Shown here piece after piece: positions 1 to 8,319 of a DNA stretch of 64,000 nucleotides (positions are counted from its first letter, which is position 1; each line of letters begins with the position of its first letter). The stretch comes from Neptuniibacter marinus (lineage in GTDB: Bacteria > Pseudomonadota > Gammaproteobacteria > Pseudomonadales > Balneatricaceae): NCBI RefSeq assembly GCF_001597725.1, contig NZ_LUTR01000005.1:1-64000 (forward strand), read 5' to 3'. The notes under the pieces are model-generated. The model ran no database searches, had not been told where the DNA came from, and saw only the letters and a list, made by a program, of their open reading frames with translations. The translations under genes were made by a program, and so were the position numbers.

Positions 1-81
1 CGTGCGGAAGCGGTGGTTAATAATCCAGATGAGTTTACCTTCCGAAATGAGCGTAACTCTAAAGTATTTGCTAAGGGTTAA
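1..81 (+). CDS. 3' end of an unidentified gene (partial)
   Basis: An open frame enters from the left edge and ends at TAA 79-81. It gives 26 residues ending NSKVFAKG. Its last base is the first base of the next gene's ATG, so the two genes are translationally coupled and probably in one operon. Too little is visible to name a family. Confidence 0.6.
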   Translation, partial: RAEAVVNNPDEFTFRNERNSKVFAKG

Positions 82-1958
82 TGTTGAAAGTAGGTTCGGT
101 TCCTAAGTTAAATGCAAAAACACGCTCGGGTTTCTGGTCTACAGAGCTAAATGAGCAACGAGTTGTTAGTGCTAATGTTGAATATAGCCAGCTGCGATGT
201 TCATTTGAGGGAGTGCCTTATTGGGTAGAGCTTAGGCCTGACGATCGCTCTCGCTGTGTTTTATGTTATGAAAAAGAGGGGGTGATCGTTGATATTACGC
301 CTACACAATATAGTGTTCGTAGCAAAGTACATGAGTATGGTGGGCAAAGCTGGTGCTTTGTTGATGACGGGATTATTTTCACCAATGAGCATGATCAGCA
401 ACTTTACCTGCAAAAAAACTTATCGGATTCATTGTCTTCTTGCCAGCAGATCACAGCAGAAATTAATTCTCGCTTTATAGAGCCTGTGTGGGACCAGCAT
501 AATCGTCAAGTTATAGCGGTAGAAGAGCAGCATAACTCTGACAATGTTATCAATCGCTTAGTTGCGATCTCTTTGACTACAGGCAAAGTAAGGTTGCTTC
601 ATGAAGGCTATAGTTTTTATAGCTACCCTGCACTTAATCCACAGAAAAACGAGTTAGCATTTATTGCATGGAATCATCCATTTCAACCTTGGATATCCAC
701 GGAGCTGGTTTCTCTTCAACTTAAAGACCTTGCTGTCAGCGTAATGGCAGGGCAGGTGCGCGAGGAAGCTCTATCGCAGCCGCTTTACTGTCCTGATGGG
801 CAGTTATATGTGGTTAGTGATCGTGATGGGTGGTGGAATATCTATCGTTATGATGCTCTTAATGGCGCTTTAGAGCCGCATTTGTCCTCTCCTCAGGATA
901 TGATCTCTGCACCATGGCAGTCTGGTTTAAGACATTATGCCTGTACAGATTCCGGCATATCGCACCTATTAATCGCACATGAAGGAAGTGAGCTTTACCA
1001 TCAGGGTTGTCGTGTTAAGAAAGACACAATGAGTTATTTTCACTCATTGCAGGTCTCAAATGGGAAATTATATGCAATAGCTAGCTCTCTAGATCGTTTA
1101 GATGCAGTCATTGAGGTCAATGAGTCACTTCAATTTAGGCGTTTAACTGGAGGAGGCGCTCCTTTAGATAAAACGGACTGTTCTGAGCCAAAAGCACGTG
1201 TGTTTGGTTCAGGAAAGGATCGTTGCTATGGGTATTTATACTCAGCAAAAAACCACCGTTATACTGAAAGTGAAGAGAGTGCGCCGCTTGTTGTTTTTCT
1301 GCATGGAGGGCCTACAGCGGCTAGCTATCCAGTATTGAATTTAAAAATTCAGTATTGGACGCAACGAGGGTTCTCGGTGCTTGACCTCAATTATAGAGGT
1401 AGTAGTAATTATGGCCGAAGCTATAGATTAGCGCTTGAGCATGCTTGGGGTGACATTGAAGTTAATGATATTAGCTTAGCGGTTACCTCTTTAGTTAATG
1501 AAGGTGTTGCAGATCCTAGTGCTGTGTTTATTCGAGGGAATAGCTCGGGAGGATATAGTGCGCTCAATGCCTTATGTCAGCTTGACCTGTTCACTGCTGG
1601 AGCAAGCCTCTATGGTGTTACTGATCCGGCGGTGCTGAATGATTGCACCCATAAATTTGAGTCTCATTACCTTGGCTGGTTGATTGGCGATCCTATAGTT
1701 GATGCTGAGCGATACAGATCTTTATCGCCTATTTATCATGCTGCCGATATCGAATCCCCTGTTATCTTTTTTCAGGGCGAAAAAGATAAAGTTGTACTCC
1801 CTGAGCAGACTCGCGCTATGGTCGCTGAGCTGAAGGGTAAAGGCGTTGATGTTGAAGCTCATTACTTTAGTGATGAAGGGCATGGCTTTCGTCAGAAAGA
1901 GAATGTAGTGCATGTGCTGGCGGAGGAGCTTCGTTTTTATAGAAAGTACCTGCCCTAA
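81..1958 (+). CDS. S9 family (prolyl oligopeptidase-type) serine peptidase
   Basis: This 625-residue protein resembles dipeptidyl aminopeptidase/acylaminoacyl peptidases. The first ~390 residues look like the beta-propeller that gates these enzymes. The last ~230 are an alpha/beta hydrolase with an oxyanion-region HGGPT motif, the nucleophile elbow GNSSGG (Ser near residue 489), the acid in GEKDKVV and the catalytic His in DEGHGF. No signal peptide is seen, so a cytoplasmic peptidase acting on short peptides is expected. The start ATG overlaps the stop of the preceding frame by one base, with AAGGG just upstream as ribosome site. The substrate is not predictable. Confidence 0.88.
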   Translation: MLKVGSVPKLNAKTRSGFWSTELNEQRVVSANVEYSQLRCSFEGVPYWVELRPDDRSRCVLCYEKEGVIVDITPTQYSVRSKVHEYGGQSWCFVDDGIIFTNEHDQQLYLQKNLSDSLSSCQQITAEINSRFIEPVWDQHNRQVIAVEEQHNSDNVINRLVAISLTTGKVRLLHEGYSFYSYPALNPQKNELAFIAWNHPFQPWISTELVSLQLKDLAVSVMAGQVREEALSQPLYCPDGQLYVVSDRDGWWNIYRYDALNGALEPHLSSPQDMISAPWQSGLRHYACTDSGISHLLIAHEGSELYHQGCRVKKDTMSYFHSLQVSNGKLYAIASSLDRLDAVIEVNESLQFRRLTGGGAPLDKTDCSEPKARVFGSGKDRCYGYLYSAKNHRYTESEESAPLVVFLHGGPTAASYPVLNLKIQYWTQRGFSVLDLNYRGSSNYGRSYRLALEHAWGDIEVNDISLAVTSLVNEGVADPSAVFIRGNSSGGYSALNALCQLDLFTAGASLYGVTDPAVLNDCTHKFESHYLGWLIGDPIVDAERYRSLSPIYHAADIESPVIFFQGEKDKVVLPEQTRAMVAELKGKGVDVEAHYFSDEGHGFRQKENVVHVLAEELRFYRKYLP

Positions 1959-2221
1959 ACTCAGTAACACTTCTCTCTATTATTAGTCTCAAACATCCGT
2001 TTTTTGTTTTCGCTTCCCCTGATTTTGTCTATGTCGTTGTATAGAACAACAAGTCGTATCTTACGGATGGAAACTAAAGTATTAGATAAAATCGTTCTGT
2101 TGCAGAGCATAAATTATTGCCATTAAGCCTGATAATAGACCCACTAAAGAGCTTACCTAGCTCTTTGCATCCACTCTCTGGTTTCTGAGTTTTCTATCTA
2201 AAGCTCTAACCGTCGTACTTC

Positions 2222-2247
2222 GCCTGCTTTTTAGCAGGCTTTTTTTT
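2222..2247 (+). terminator. Rho-independent terminator
   Basis: A 6-bp GC-rich stem (GCCTGC/GCAGGC) with loop TTTTTA is followed by eight T residues. It reads on the plus strand. It ends either the peptidase transcript or an unannotated small RNA. Confidence 0.8.
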
Positions 2248-2501
2248 GCCTGAGATCACCCCGCCTAATTTTACTTTGCCTTAGATGGTTTATCTTTTGC
2301 GGGTTCGATTTATCTAGCGAAGTGTTTTTATAGTATATATCTGTAATCTGAGCTGATACGGCTGCGTTGAGTATGTCGAGGCTTTGCAGCACATGACCTT
2401 AAGCGTTAATGGTTGGCGGGGTTAATGCGAAGGGTTTCGTGTAGGTGTCTGTGTAATAAGCGGGAGGATTGGTTCGGCTTGTCGGCGAAGATTTGCTGGT
2501 A

Positions 2502-2553
2502 TTAAAAACAAAGAAGGCCGCGGCTCTGGAGAAGGGGGGACAGAGCGGCGGCC
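2502..2553 (-). terminator. Porin gene terminator
   Basis: A 13-bp stem with one mismatch (arms 2516-2528 and 2541-2553) lies 25 bases past the porin stop on the minus strand. It is followed there by a T-rich tail (TTCTTTGTTTTT). This is a strong intrinsic terminator, as expected for a highly expressed porin. Confidence 0.85.
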
Positions 2554-2578
2554 AATGGTTCTAACTTTTAAGTAGGGC

Positions 2579-3688
2579 TTACCAGCTTAGAGCAGCACCA
2601 ATTGCGAACTGCTTAGTTTCGTTGCCGGTAGAGCTGTCTGCGATATCGTATTCAGCAATCAGTTTTAGGCTGCTGTTAACATCGTAGAAGTATGCAATAG
2701 AATCCATTTCATTATCGCTAGTTGCGCCAGTGTCAGTTTCACCGTGAGACAGAACAATGCGATGACCGTTAGCACCATAAGATGCTTGCACAAGGTAGCC
2801 ATCAGATTCAACGTTACTTGCAACTGTGCGGTCAGCTAAGACAGAGCTAATACCTTCCTGATCAAAACCAGAAACTGTAAATTGGAACCCTGACATGGCA
2901 ATACGAGCACCGTATGCAATACCTTCTACGCTTCCGCCATCAGTATTAGATTCGCCTGCTGCACCGCCAATCCAAGCATTAAATTTACCACCATCAAAAT
3001 CTGTAGCGTAAGTTATTTCACCCTCAAAGCGAGCATCATCACCTTGACCAGCTGTAACTTCCGATGCTTGACGTAAGCCGTCTGAGTTTGCATCAACCCA
3101 TACACCACCTTCACCACCATCCGGATCAAGAACACCTACAGCAATTTGGAAACCATTATTTACGGGGGAGCGGTATGTAATCTGAGCGTTTGGAGTAGTG
3201 TATGGGTAGCCTACAGAGATATTACCAAATGTTACGCCGCCAGAATTAATCTGTGGAAGACCTGTACCGAGTAGAAGCTCATCGGAGAATATGTTTGAGC
3301 GTCCGTAAAGGCCGAAATCTTTACCGAAAAGAACCTGACCGAAATCGCCATCTACAGTACCGTAAAATTGACGAACATCGATAGCTGTATCAGTTACATT
3401 GCTAGTGCCATCGTTAATTGTTACCCAGAAAGATGAGCGACCGCCCACTTTAAGGTCATCAATCTGTTTGCTTACATTAAAACCGATCCAGTTTGGTAGG
3501 AAGCCCATGCGTACACGAGACTGATCACCAGTGGCATCATCATCAGTTTGAACGTAAAACGCGTTAAAATGACCATCAGCAGAGAAAATCGTGCCATCTT
3601 GGTTATACAGTTCAATTGCAGCACTGGCCTGAGTGCTAATTCCCATTGCTACTGCTACTGCTAACAGTTTAGCTTTATTATTTTTCAT
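2579..3688 (-). CDS. Outer-membrane porin (Gram-negative general porin family)
   Basis: The 369-residue protein starts with a clear Sec signal peptide (cleavage near TQASA-AIELYN). The rest is a beta-barrel-like sequence rich in alternating Gly, Asp, Asn and aromatic residues, ending in an aromatic residue (ALSW) as BAM-assembled barrels do. Internal phrases such as KDFGLYGRSN and TYRSPVNNGF are typical of trimeric porins. A strong ribosome site (GGGGGCGA) precedes the ATG. It has its own terminator and a 420-bp upstream region, so it is probably monocistronic. Position beside the alcohol oxidation cluster suggests a role in substrate entry, but that is inference. Confidence 0.9.
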   Translation of the reverse strand: MKNNKAKLLAVAVAMGISTQASAAIELYNQDGTIFSADGHFNAFYVQTDDDATGDQSRVRMGFLPNWIGFNVSKQIDDLKVGGRSSFWVTINDGTSNVTDTAIDVRQFYGTVDGDFGQVLFGKDFGLYGRSNIFSDELLLGTGLPQINSGGVTFGNISVGYPYTTPNAQITYRSPVNNGFQIAVGVLDPDGGEGGVWVDANSDGLRQASEVTAGQGDDARFEGEITYATDFDGGKFNAWIGGAAGESNTDGGSVEGIAYGARIAMSGFQFTVSGFDQEGISSVLADRTVASNVESDGYLVQASYGANGHRIVLSHGETDTGATSDNEMDSIAYFYDVNSSLKLIAEYDIADSSTGNETKQFAIGAALSW

Positions 3689-4111
3689 GTCGCCCCCGAA
3701 AATACGGATTTATTTTTTGTTAAACGTTGCAGCGATTATCATGAACTTGATGTTTAACTTGTATCGGACAGAAGCACAGGTATAGGTAAACCTTAGTGTG
3801 CTTGTACCTTTAGTGATTTCGGGTATGATTCTGAAGATGTGCAGTATTGGGGCGAAGGGGTTATAGACCTGATTAGTACTAAAGGTTGTATTTATTGTGC
3901 GCCTGCATCATTTGGGTGCAGGCTTATAGTAACGTCAAAATATGACTTAATAATGACTATTGATCAGTATGAGTAAAAGGTTAAAGCGCACCCAAAAACT
4001 AATAATAAAATTAAGTGCTTATTCTTCTAAAATTTTTTTGTTGTAATCTAACATAGCTTTAAATGCGGTCATAACAATAATGCAGACCTAGCCGTTTTTG
4101 ACGGCTAGGGT
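3689..4111. other. Divergent promoter region between porin and ercA
   Basis: No gene is seen. The region is AT-rich and must hold the promoters for porin (minus) and ercA (plus). It contains a 7-bp hairpin at 3901-3923 (GCCTGCA/TGCAGGC) without a good U-tract, and a perfect 9-bp hairpin at 4087-4109 touching the ercA start. Confidence 0.5.
4087..4109 (+). promoter_or_regulatory. Perfect hairpin over the ercA ribosome-binding region
   Basis: The arms CCTAGCCGT (4087-4095) and ACGGCTAGG (4101-4109) pair perfectly around a 5-base loop. The last arm contains the only AGG-type Shine-Dalgarno sequence before the first ATG at 4112. There is no T-run after it, so it is not a normal terminator. It could hide the ribosome site or be a DNA operator. 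Confidence 0.6.
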
Positions 4112-5287
4112 ATGGTAGTCATGATGAGTAGTGATATCTCTAATCTTAGAAAGTTCATTTCCCCTGAAATTATTTTTGGCGTGGGTGCGCGTAAATCTGT
4201 TGCAAATTATGCGCGAACATTCGGGGCGCGAAAAGTATTAGTGGTGTCTGACCCAGGCGTTGTTGCCGCTGGGTGGTTAGATGAGATCTGTAATCTCTTA
4301 TCTGAAGCAGATATCGAATATGCAACCTTTACGGATGTATCGCCTAATCCTCGTGTCAATGAAGTGATGAGTGGAGCGCAGGTGTATCAAGAAGCTCAAT
4401 GCAATGTCATTGTGGCTATTGGTGGCGGAAGCCCTATGGATTGTGCAAAAGGGATTGGCATTGTAAGTGCTAACGGTAAGCATATCCTAGATTACGAAGG
4501 GATCGATACAATTCACTTGCCGATACCTCCCTTGATCTTTATTCCTACGACGGCGGGCACATCCGCAGACGTATCCCAATTCGCTATTATTTCAGATCCT
4601 ATTGAAAAGATTAAAATATCCATTGTCAGTAAAGCGGTTGTGCCTGATGTGTCACTTATTGATCCTGAAACAACCATAACAATGGATCCATTCTTAAGTG
4701 CTTGCACCGGTATTGATGCGCTTGTGCACGCAATTGAAGCGTTTGTTTCTACAGGATCAGGGCCGCTAACGGATATGCATGCACTTGATGCCATGCGGCT
4801 TATTAATGAAAATATTGTAACCCTAGTTGCCAATCCTTTTGACATTAAAACCCGAGAGCAAATTATGCTTGGGTCGATGAAAGCCGGGTTGGCATTTTCT
4901 AACGCTATTTTGGGTGCTGTACATGCTATGTCCCATAGCTTGGGTGGGTATCTGGATCTTCCGCACGGTTTATGTAATGCCATGCTGTTAGAACATGTTA
5001 TTGACTTTAATTATAAAGAAGCACATGAGCGCTTTAAGGTCGTCGCTGAAACATTGGGAATTGATACCCGAGGATTGAATACACAACAGGTTCAGGCTCG
5101 TCTGATGAATACTGTTATTACGTTGAAAAAAAATGTTGGTCTCACACAAAAGATGGCAGAAACTGGAGTGCATATTAGCGATATCCCCATGCTTTCTGAT
5201 CATGCCTTGCTTGACCCTTGTATACTTACCAACCCTAGAAAGTCTAACAAGCGAGATGTAGCTGCAGTATATGAAGAAGCACTCTAA
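4112..5287 (+). CDS. ercA: Iron-containing alcohol dehydrogenase, ErcA-like
   Basis: This 391-residue group III Fe-dependent alcohol dehydrogenase has the NAD-binding GGGSPMDCAK motif near residue 108. Metal-ligand regions are also clear: the segment around DALVHAIEAFVS, and HAMSHSLGG and DLPHGLCNA further on. In Pseudomonas the ErcA protein is encoded next to the ErcS kinase and is needed for control of ethanol oxidation rather than being the main oxidising enzyme. The next gene here is just such a kinase, overlapping by 17 bases. ATG codons at 4112, 4121 and 4124 are all possible starts; the hairpin before 4112 may govern which is used. Confidence 0.88.
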   Translation: MVVMMSSDISNLRKFISPEIIFGVGARKSVANYARTFGARKVLVVSDPGVVAAGWLDEICNLLSEADIEYATFTDVSPNPRVNEVMSGAQVYQEAQCNVIVAIGGGSPMDCAKGIGIVSANGKHILDYEGIDTIHLPIPPLIFIPTTAGTSADVSQFAIISDPIEKIKISIVSKAVVPDVSLIDPETTITMDPFLSACTGIDALVHAIEAFVSTGSGPLTDMHALDAMRLINENIVTLVANPFDIKTREQIMLGSMKAGLAFSNAILGAVHAMSHSLGGYLDLPHGLCNAMLLEHVIDFNYKEAHERFKVVAETLGIDTRGLNTQQVQARLMNTVITLKKNVGLTQKMAETGVHISDIPMLSDHALLDPCILTNPRKSNKRDVAAVYEEAL

Positions 5288-7007
5288 CACCGCTAATGAC
5301 ACCCTAATTAACTTGATGGGTTTGGGTAATCATTCCGTCCGGAAAAACTATTATTCTGAACTCGTTAATAAGCTTGATGAATTAGAACAAGAGAAAAACC
5401 GTTACAAATGGCTATTCGAGAATGCCCAGCATGGGATATTCCAAGCACAGCTGGATGGTGGAATACTCAATGCCAATCCGGCTATAGTCCATATTTGTGG
5501 CTATACATCATCTAAAGAATTCTGTGATACCGTTACTGATCTTGAATCCTTATTGTTTTGTTGCGTAGATGCATATGAAGATTTCAGATACAACCTCGTA
5601 CAGTCTGGTAAAGTTTCTGGGTTTGAGACTATCTTTCTACGTGCGGATGGTCAGTGCATCCACGTTTCGATTAATGCTTTATTGAAAGACAATCAAGGTG
5701 AGCATCCCACTATTGAAGCTTTTATTAAAGATATAACGGAAAGAAAGAAGGCAGAGGAGCAGCTAAAGCAATTGAATGAAGAGTTGGAGCTACGCGTTAC
5801 AAGTCGAACACAAGAGCTTGTTTCCCTGAACAATAAGCTTTGGCAGGAGATTAGTGATAGAGAGAGCGCACAGAAAGAACTTCAAATTGCTAAAGAGGCT
5901 GCAGAAGAGACGAATCGAGGTAAAGATAAATATTTAGCAGCAGCCAGTCATGACCTGCTTCAACCAATGAACGCCGCAAGGTTACTTATATCAGCATTAC
6001 GTGAGCGTAGTTTGCCTCAACAGGATGCTCATTTAGTTGAGCGCGTACATATGGCATTAGAAAATGCCGAAGATCTTTTAACAGATCTCCTCGATATTTC
6101 GAAGCTAGATCAAAATGCGGTCACATTGGATGTTAGCTGCTTTAGATTAGATCATCTGCTTAATTCCATGGTTAGTGAATTTCAGCCGGTAGCAGAAGAT
6201 AAAGGGATAGAGTTGAAATTACAGCCAAGCAGTGTTGTTGTGAAATCAGACTCAAGATTACTGCTTCGTATTATTCGCAACCTGATTAGTAATGCGATCC
6301 GCTATACGTCGGCAGGCAAGGTTCTTGTCGGCTGTCGGCGAAAGAAAGGTGTTATCCGCATTCAGGTACTCGATACAGGTATAGGTATTCCTGACAACAA
6401 ACTAGGCGCTATTTTCAAAGAATTTAATCAACTCGATAGACCTAATGCTAAAGATAGGCAAGGGGTTGGGCTTGGTTTAGCTATTGTGGAACGTATCGCC
6501 ACTATATTGGGACATGACTTATCTGTTAGATCTATAGAAGGAAAAGGTTCGATTTTTTCTGTGGATGTGCCTTTTGTCGAGTACTTTCCGGATAGTCCTG
6601 AGCTCACGCCATTCCATTCCCCACAAATCAATATGCTCAATGATCTATCTATTCTGGTCATTGATAACGAAGAGAATATTCTTGTTAGTATGGATGCGTT
6701 ACTCAGTCAATGGGGGTGCAGTATTGTTACAGCATCTAGCGCAGAAGAAGCCCTCATACTTTGTCAAGATGAAGAGTTTACGCCTGATGTAATTCTTGCG
6801 GACTACCATCTAGATAATGGTTTACTGGGTACTGATGGAATAGCATTAATTAGGGACAACTACTCTTCATTAATTCCGGCCCTTATTTTGACTGCTGATA
6901 GAAGCAGTGAATCGGGTCAGATGTTTAAGGAGATGGGATTGCCTGTTATTAATAAGCCGGTAAAACCAAGTAAACTTCGTGCGCTTTTGACACATTTATG
7001 TCAGTAG
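5271..7007 (+). CDS. ercS: Hybrid sensor histidine kinase, ErcS-like
   Basis: The 578-residue soluble protein has no membrane segment. It has a PAS domain (about 45-158), a coiled coil, a HisKA domain with phospho-accepting His near residue 227 in AAASHDLLQPMNAARL, an HATPase domain (VGLGLAIVERIA) and a C-terminal receiver with Asp near 511 (LADYHLD). The HDLLQP box is typical of the ErcS/NahK kinase group. The start overlaps the end of ercA, which matches the ercA-ercS pair (PA1991-PA1992) of Pseudomonas aeruginosa. It probably feeds ErbR. The signal is unknown. Confidence 0.88.
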   Translation: MKKHSNTANDTLINLMGLGNHSVRKNYYSELVNKLDELEQEKNRYKWLFENAQHGIFQAQLDGGILNANPAIVHICGYTSSKEFCDTVTDLESLLFCCVDAYEDFRYNLVQSGKVSGFETIFLRADGQCIHVSINALLKDNQGEHPTIEAFIKDITERKKAEEQLKQLNEELELRVTSRTQELVSLNNKLWQEISDRESAQKELQIAKEAAEETNRGKDKYLAAASHDLLQPMNAARLLISALRERSLPQQDAHLVERVHMALENAEDLLTDLLDISKLDQNAVTLDVSCFRLDHLLNSMVSEFQPVAEDKGIELKLQPSSVVVKSDSRLLLRIIRNLISNAIRYTSAGKVLVGCRRKKGVIRIQVLDTGIGIPDNKLGAIFKEFNQLDRPNAKDRQGVGLGLAIVERIATILGHDLSVRSIEGKGSIFSVDVPFVEYFPDSPELTPFHSPQINMLNDLSILVIDNEENILVSMDALLSQWGCSIVTASSAEEALILCQDEEFTPDVILADYHLDNGLLGTDGIALIRDNYSSLIPALILTADRSSESGQMFKEMGLPVINKPVKPSKLRALLTHLCQ

Positions 7008-7170
7008 GTAAGGCCTGTCCTGATAATGTTAATTACCAACAACATTTGACGCTATTATCAAATGCTTAGCTCTTTTTTAAATTTAATTAAAAGGGGACTC
7101 AAGTAGTATATTGGTATTGAGTCGCAGGTCCTAGAATGGAAAGAAAAACTACTTCCTGAGGATTAGCATT

Positions 7171-8319
7171 GTGACTAACAGATCTGCTTTTATAACTGCT
7201 GCATCATTTAGTGCAGACCCCAAAGAGGCAGCTGAAGATCTGGGGCAACAGCTTTCAGGAATAGATCTGAAAACGGTTATATTTTTTTGCTCCGCTGAGT
7301 ATGACCTTCCTTTGTTAGCTCAATCTATTAATCAGGTGTTTCACGGTGTTGATGTCTCTGGGTGCACTACAGCAGGGGAGATCACACCTTTAGGTTACGG
7401 CCAAGGGTGTATAACCGCTATAGGTTTTAGTTCGACTGATTTCTCTATTCATGCACAATCGATAGAATGCTTAGATAATTTTAGCCTTACCGATGCTCAA
7501 ACATTGGTTGACCAATTAATAGCAGGTTGCAGGCAATCAGATGTAGCACCTATCAAAGGAAATACCTTCGCACTCACGCTCTTAGATGGGCTATCCATTC
7601 AAGAAGAAAATGTTCTTGTTACGTTAAATTCAGCCTTAGGTAGTATCCCAAATTTTGGTGGTTCAGCTGCTGATGATATTCATCACTATAAAACCCATGT
7701 TTTTTACAATGGTGAATTCCACACCGATGCAGCAGTGATCATGATGGTGAACACGGCTTATGAGTTTGAAGTGTTTAGTACTCACCATATGCAACATAAA
7801 GATATTAAATTAGTTGTTACCGCCGCTGATGTAGATGCCCGGTGTGTATATGAGTTAAATGCGGAACCTGCAGCCTCCGTATACGCAGACGCTATAGGCT
7901 TATCCGTTGAGGAGTTAAATCATCAAGTATTCGCATTAAACCCAATCGCTGTAAAGTTGGGTGATGAATACTATGTTCGTTCTATACAGCAAGTTAATGA
8001 TGATTTAAGCCTGAAATTTTACTGTGCAGTAGAAAACGGCATAGTGCTAACAATTATGGATGCCAAAGATCTTGTTGTAGATCTTATTCAAACACTGGAC
8101 TCCATTGAAGAAAAAATAGGTAAGCCGCAATTGATTATTGGTTGTGATTGCTTTCTAAGGCGTATGGAATGTGAAATTAAGGGTTATTCTGATGAAGTTT
8201 CAGAACTGTTAAAAAAGCACAATGTTATTGGCTTCAACACCTACGGAGAGCAGATGGAAGGGCTACACATAAATCAGACTTTCACTGCCGTAGCGATAGG
8301 GAGAAATCGCAATGAGTGA
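7171..8319 (+). CDS. nosP: FIST-domain protein, NosP-like nitric oxide sensor
   Basis: The 382-residue protein has a FIST N domain (for example GVDVSGCTTAGEI, PNFGGSAADD) and a FIST C domain (LIIGCDCFLRRMECE, GFNTYGEQMEGLHINQTFT). In Pseudomonas the FIST protein NosP (PA1975) binds haem and NO and modulates the kinase NahK encoded next to it; the same order is seen here. The GTG start has TGAGGAT upstream. The end overlaps the next gene by 8 bases, so the two are coupled. Haem ligands cannot be assigned from sequence alone. Confidence 0.82.
   Translation: MTNRSAFITAASFSADPKEAAEDLGQQLSGIDLKTVIFFCSAEYDLPLLAQSINQVFHGVDVSGCTTAGEITPLGYGQGCITAIGFSSTDFSIHAQSIECLDNFSLTDAQTLVDQLIAGCRQSDVAPIKGNTFALTLLDGLSIQEENVLVTLNSALGSIPNFGGSAADDIHHYKTHVFYNGEFHTDAAVIMMVNTAYEFEVFSTHHMQHKDIKLVVTAADVDARCVYELNAEPAASVYADAIGLSVEELNHQVFALNPIAVKLGDEYYVRSIQQVNDDLSLKFYCAVENGIVLTIMDAKDLVVDLIQTLDSIEEKIGKPQLIIGCDCFLRRMECEIKGYSDEVSELLKKHNVIGFNTYGEQMEGLHINQTFTAVAIGRNRNE

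Larger units (their letters stand above)
1959..2578. other. 620-bp intergenic region with several hairpins
   Basis: No convincing protein gene is seen between the peptidase and the convergent porin gene. The stretch holds a hairpin at 2146-2166 (stem AAAGAGC/GCTCTTT), a strong plus-strand terminator at 2222-2247 that lies 264 bases beyond the peptidase stop, and the porin terminator at 2502-2553. The distance of the plus-strand terminator from the peptidase leaves room for a small RNA of roughly 100-200 nt, but no clear promoter was found. Confidence 0.4.

Noticed and set aside
4513-4983. 156-codon minus-strand frame inside ercA
   Set aside because: Shadow frame opposite a well supported dehydrogenase; no ribosome site or homology.
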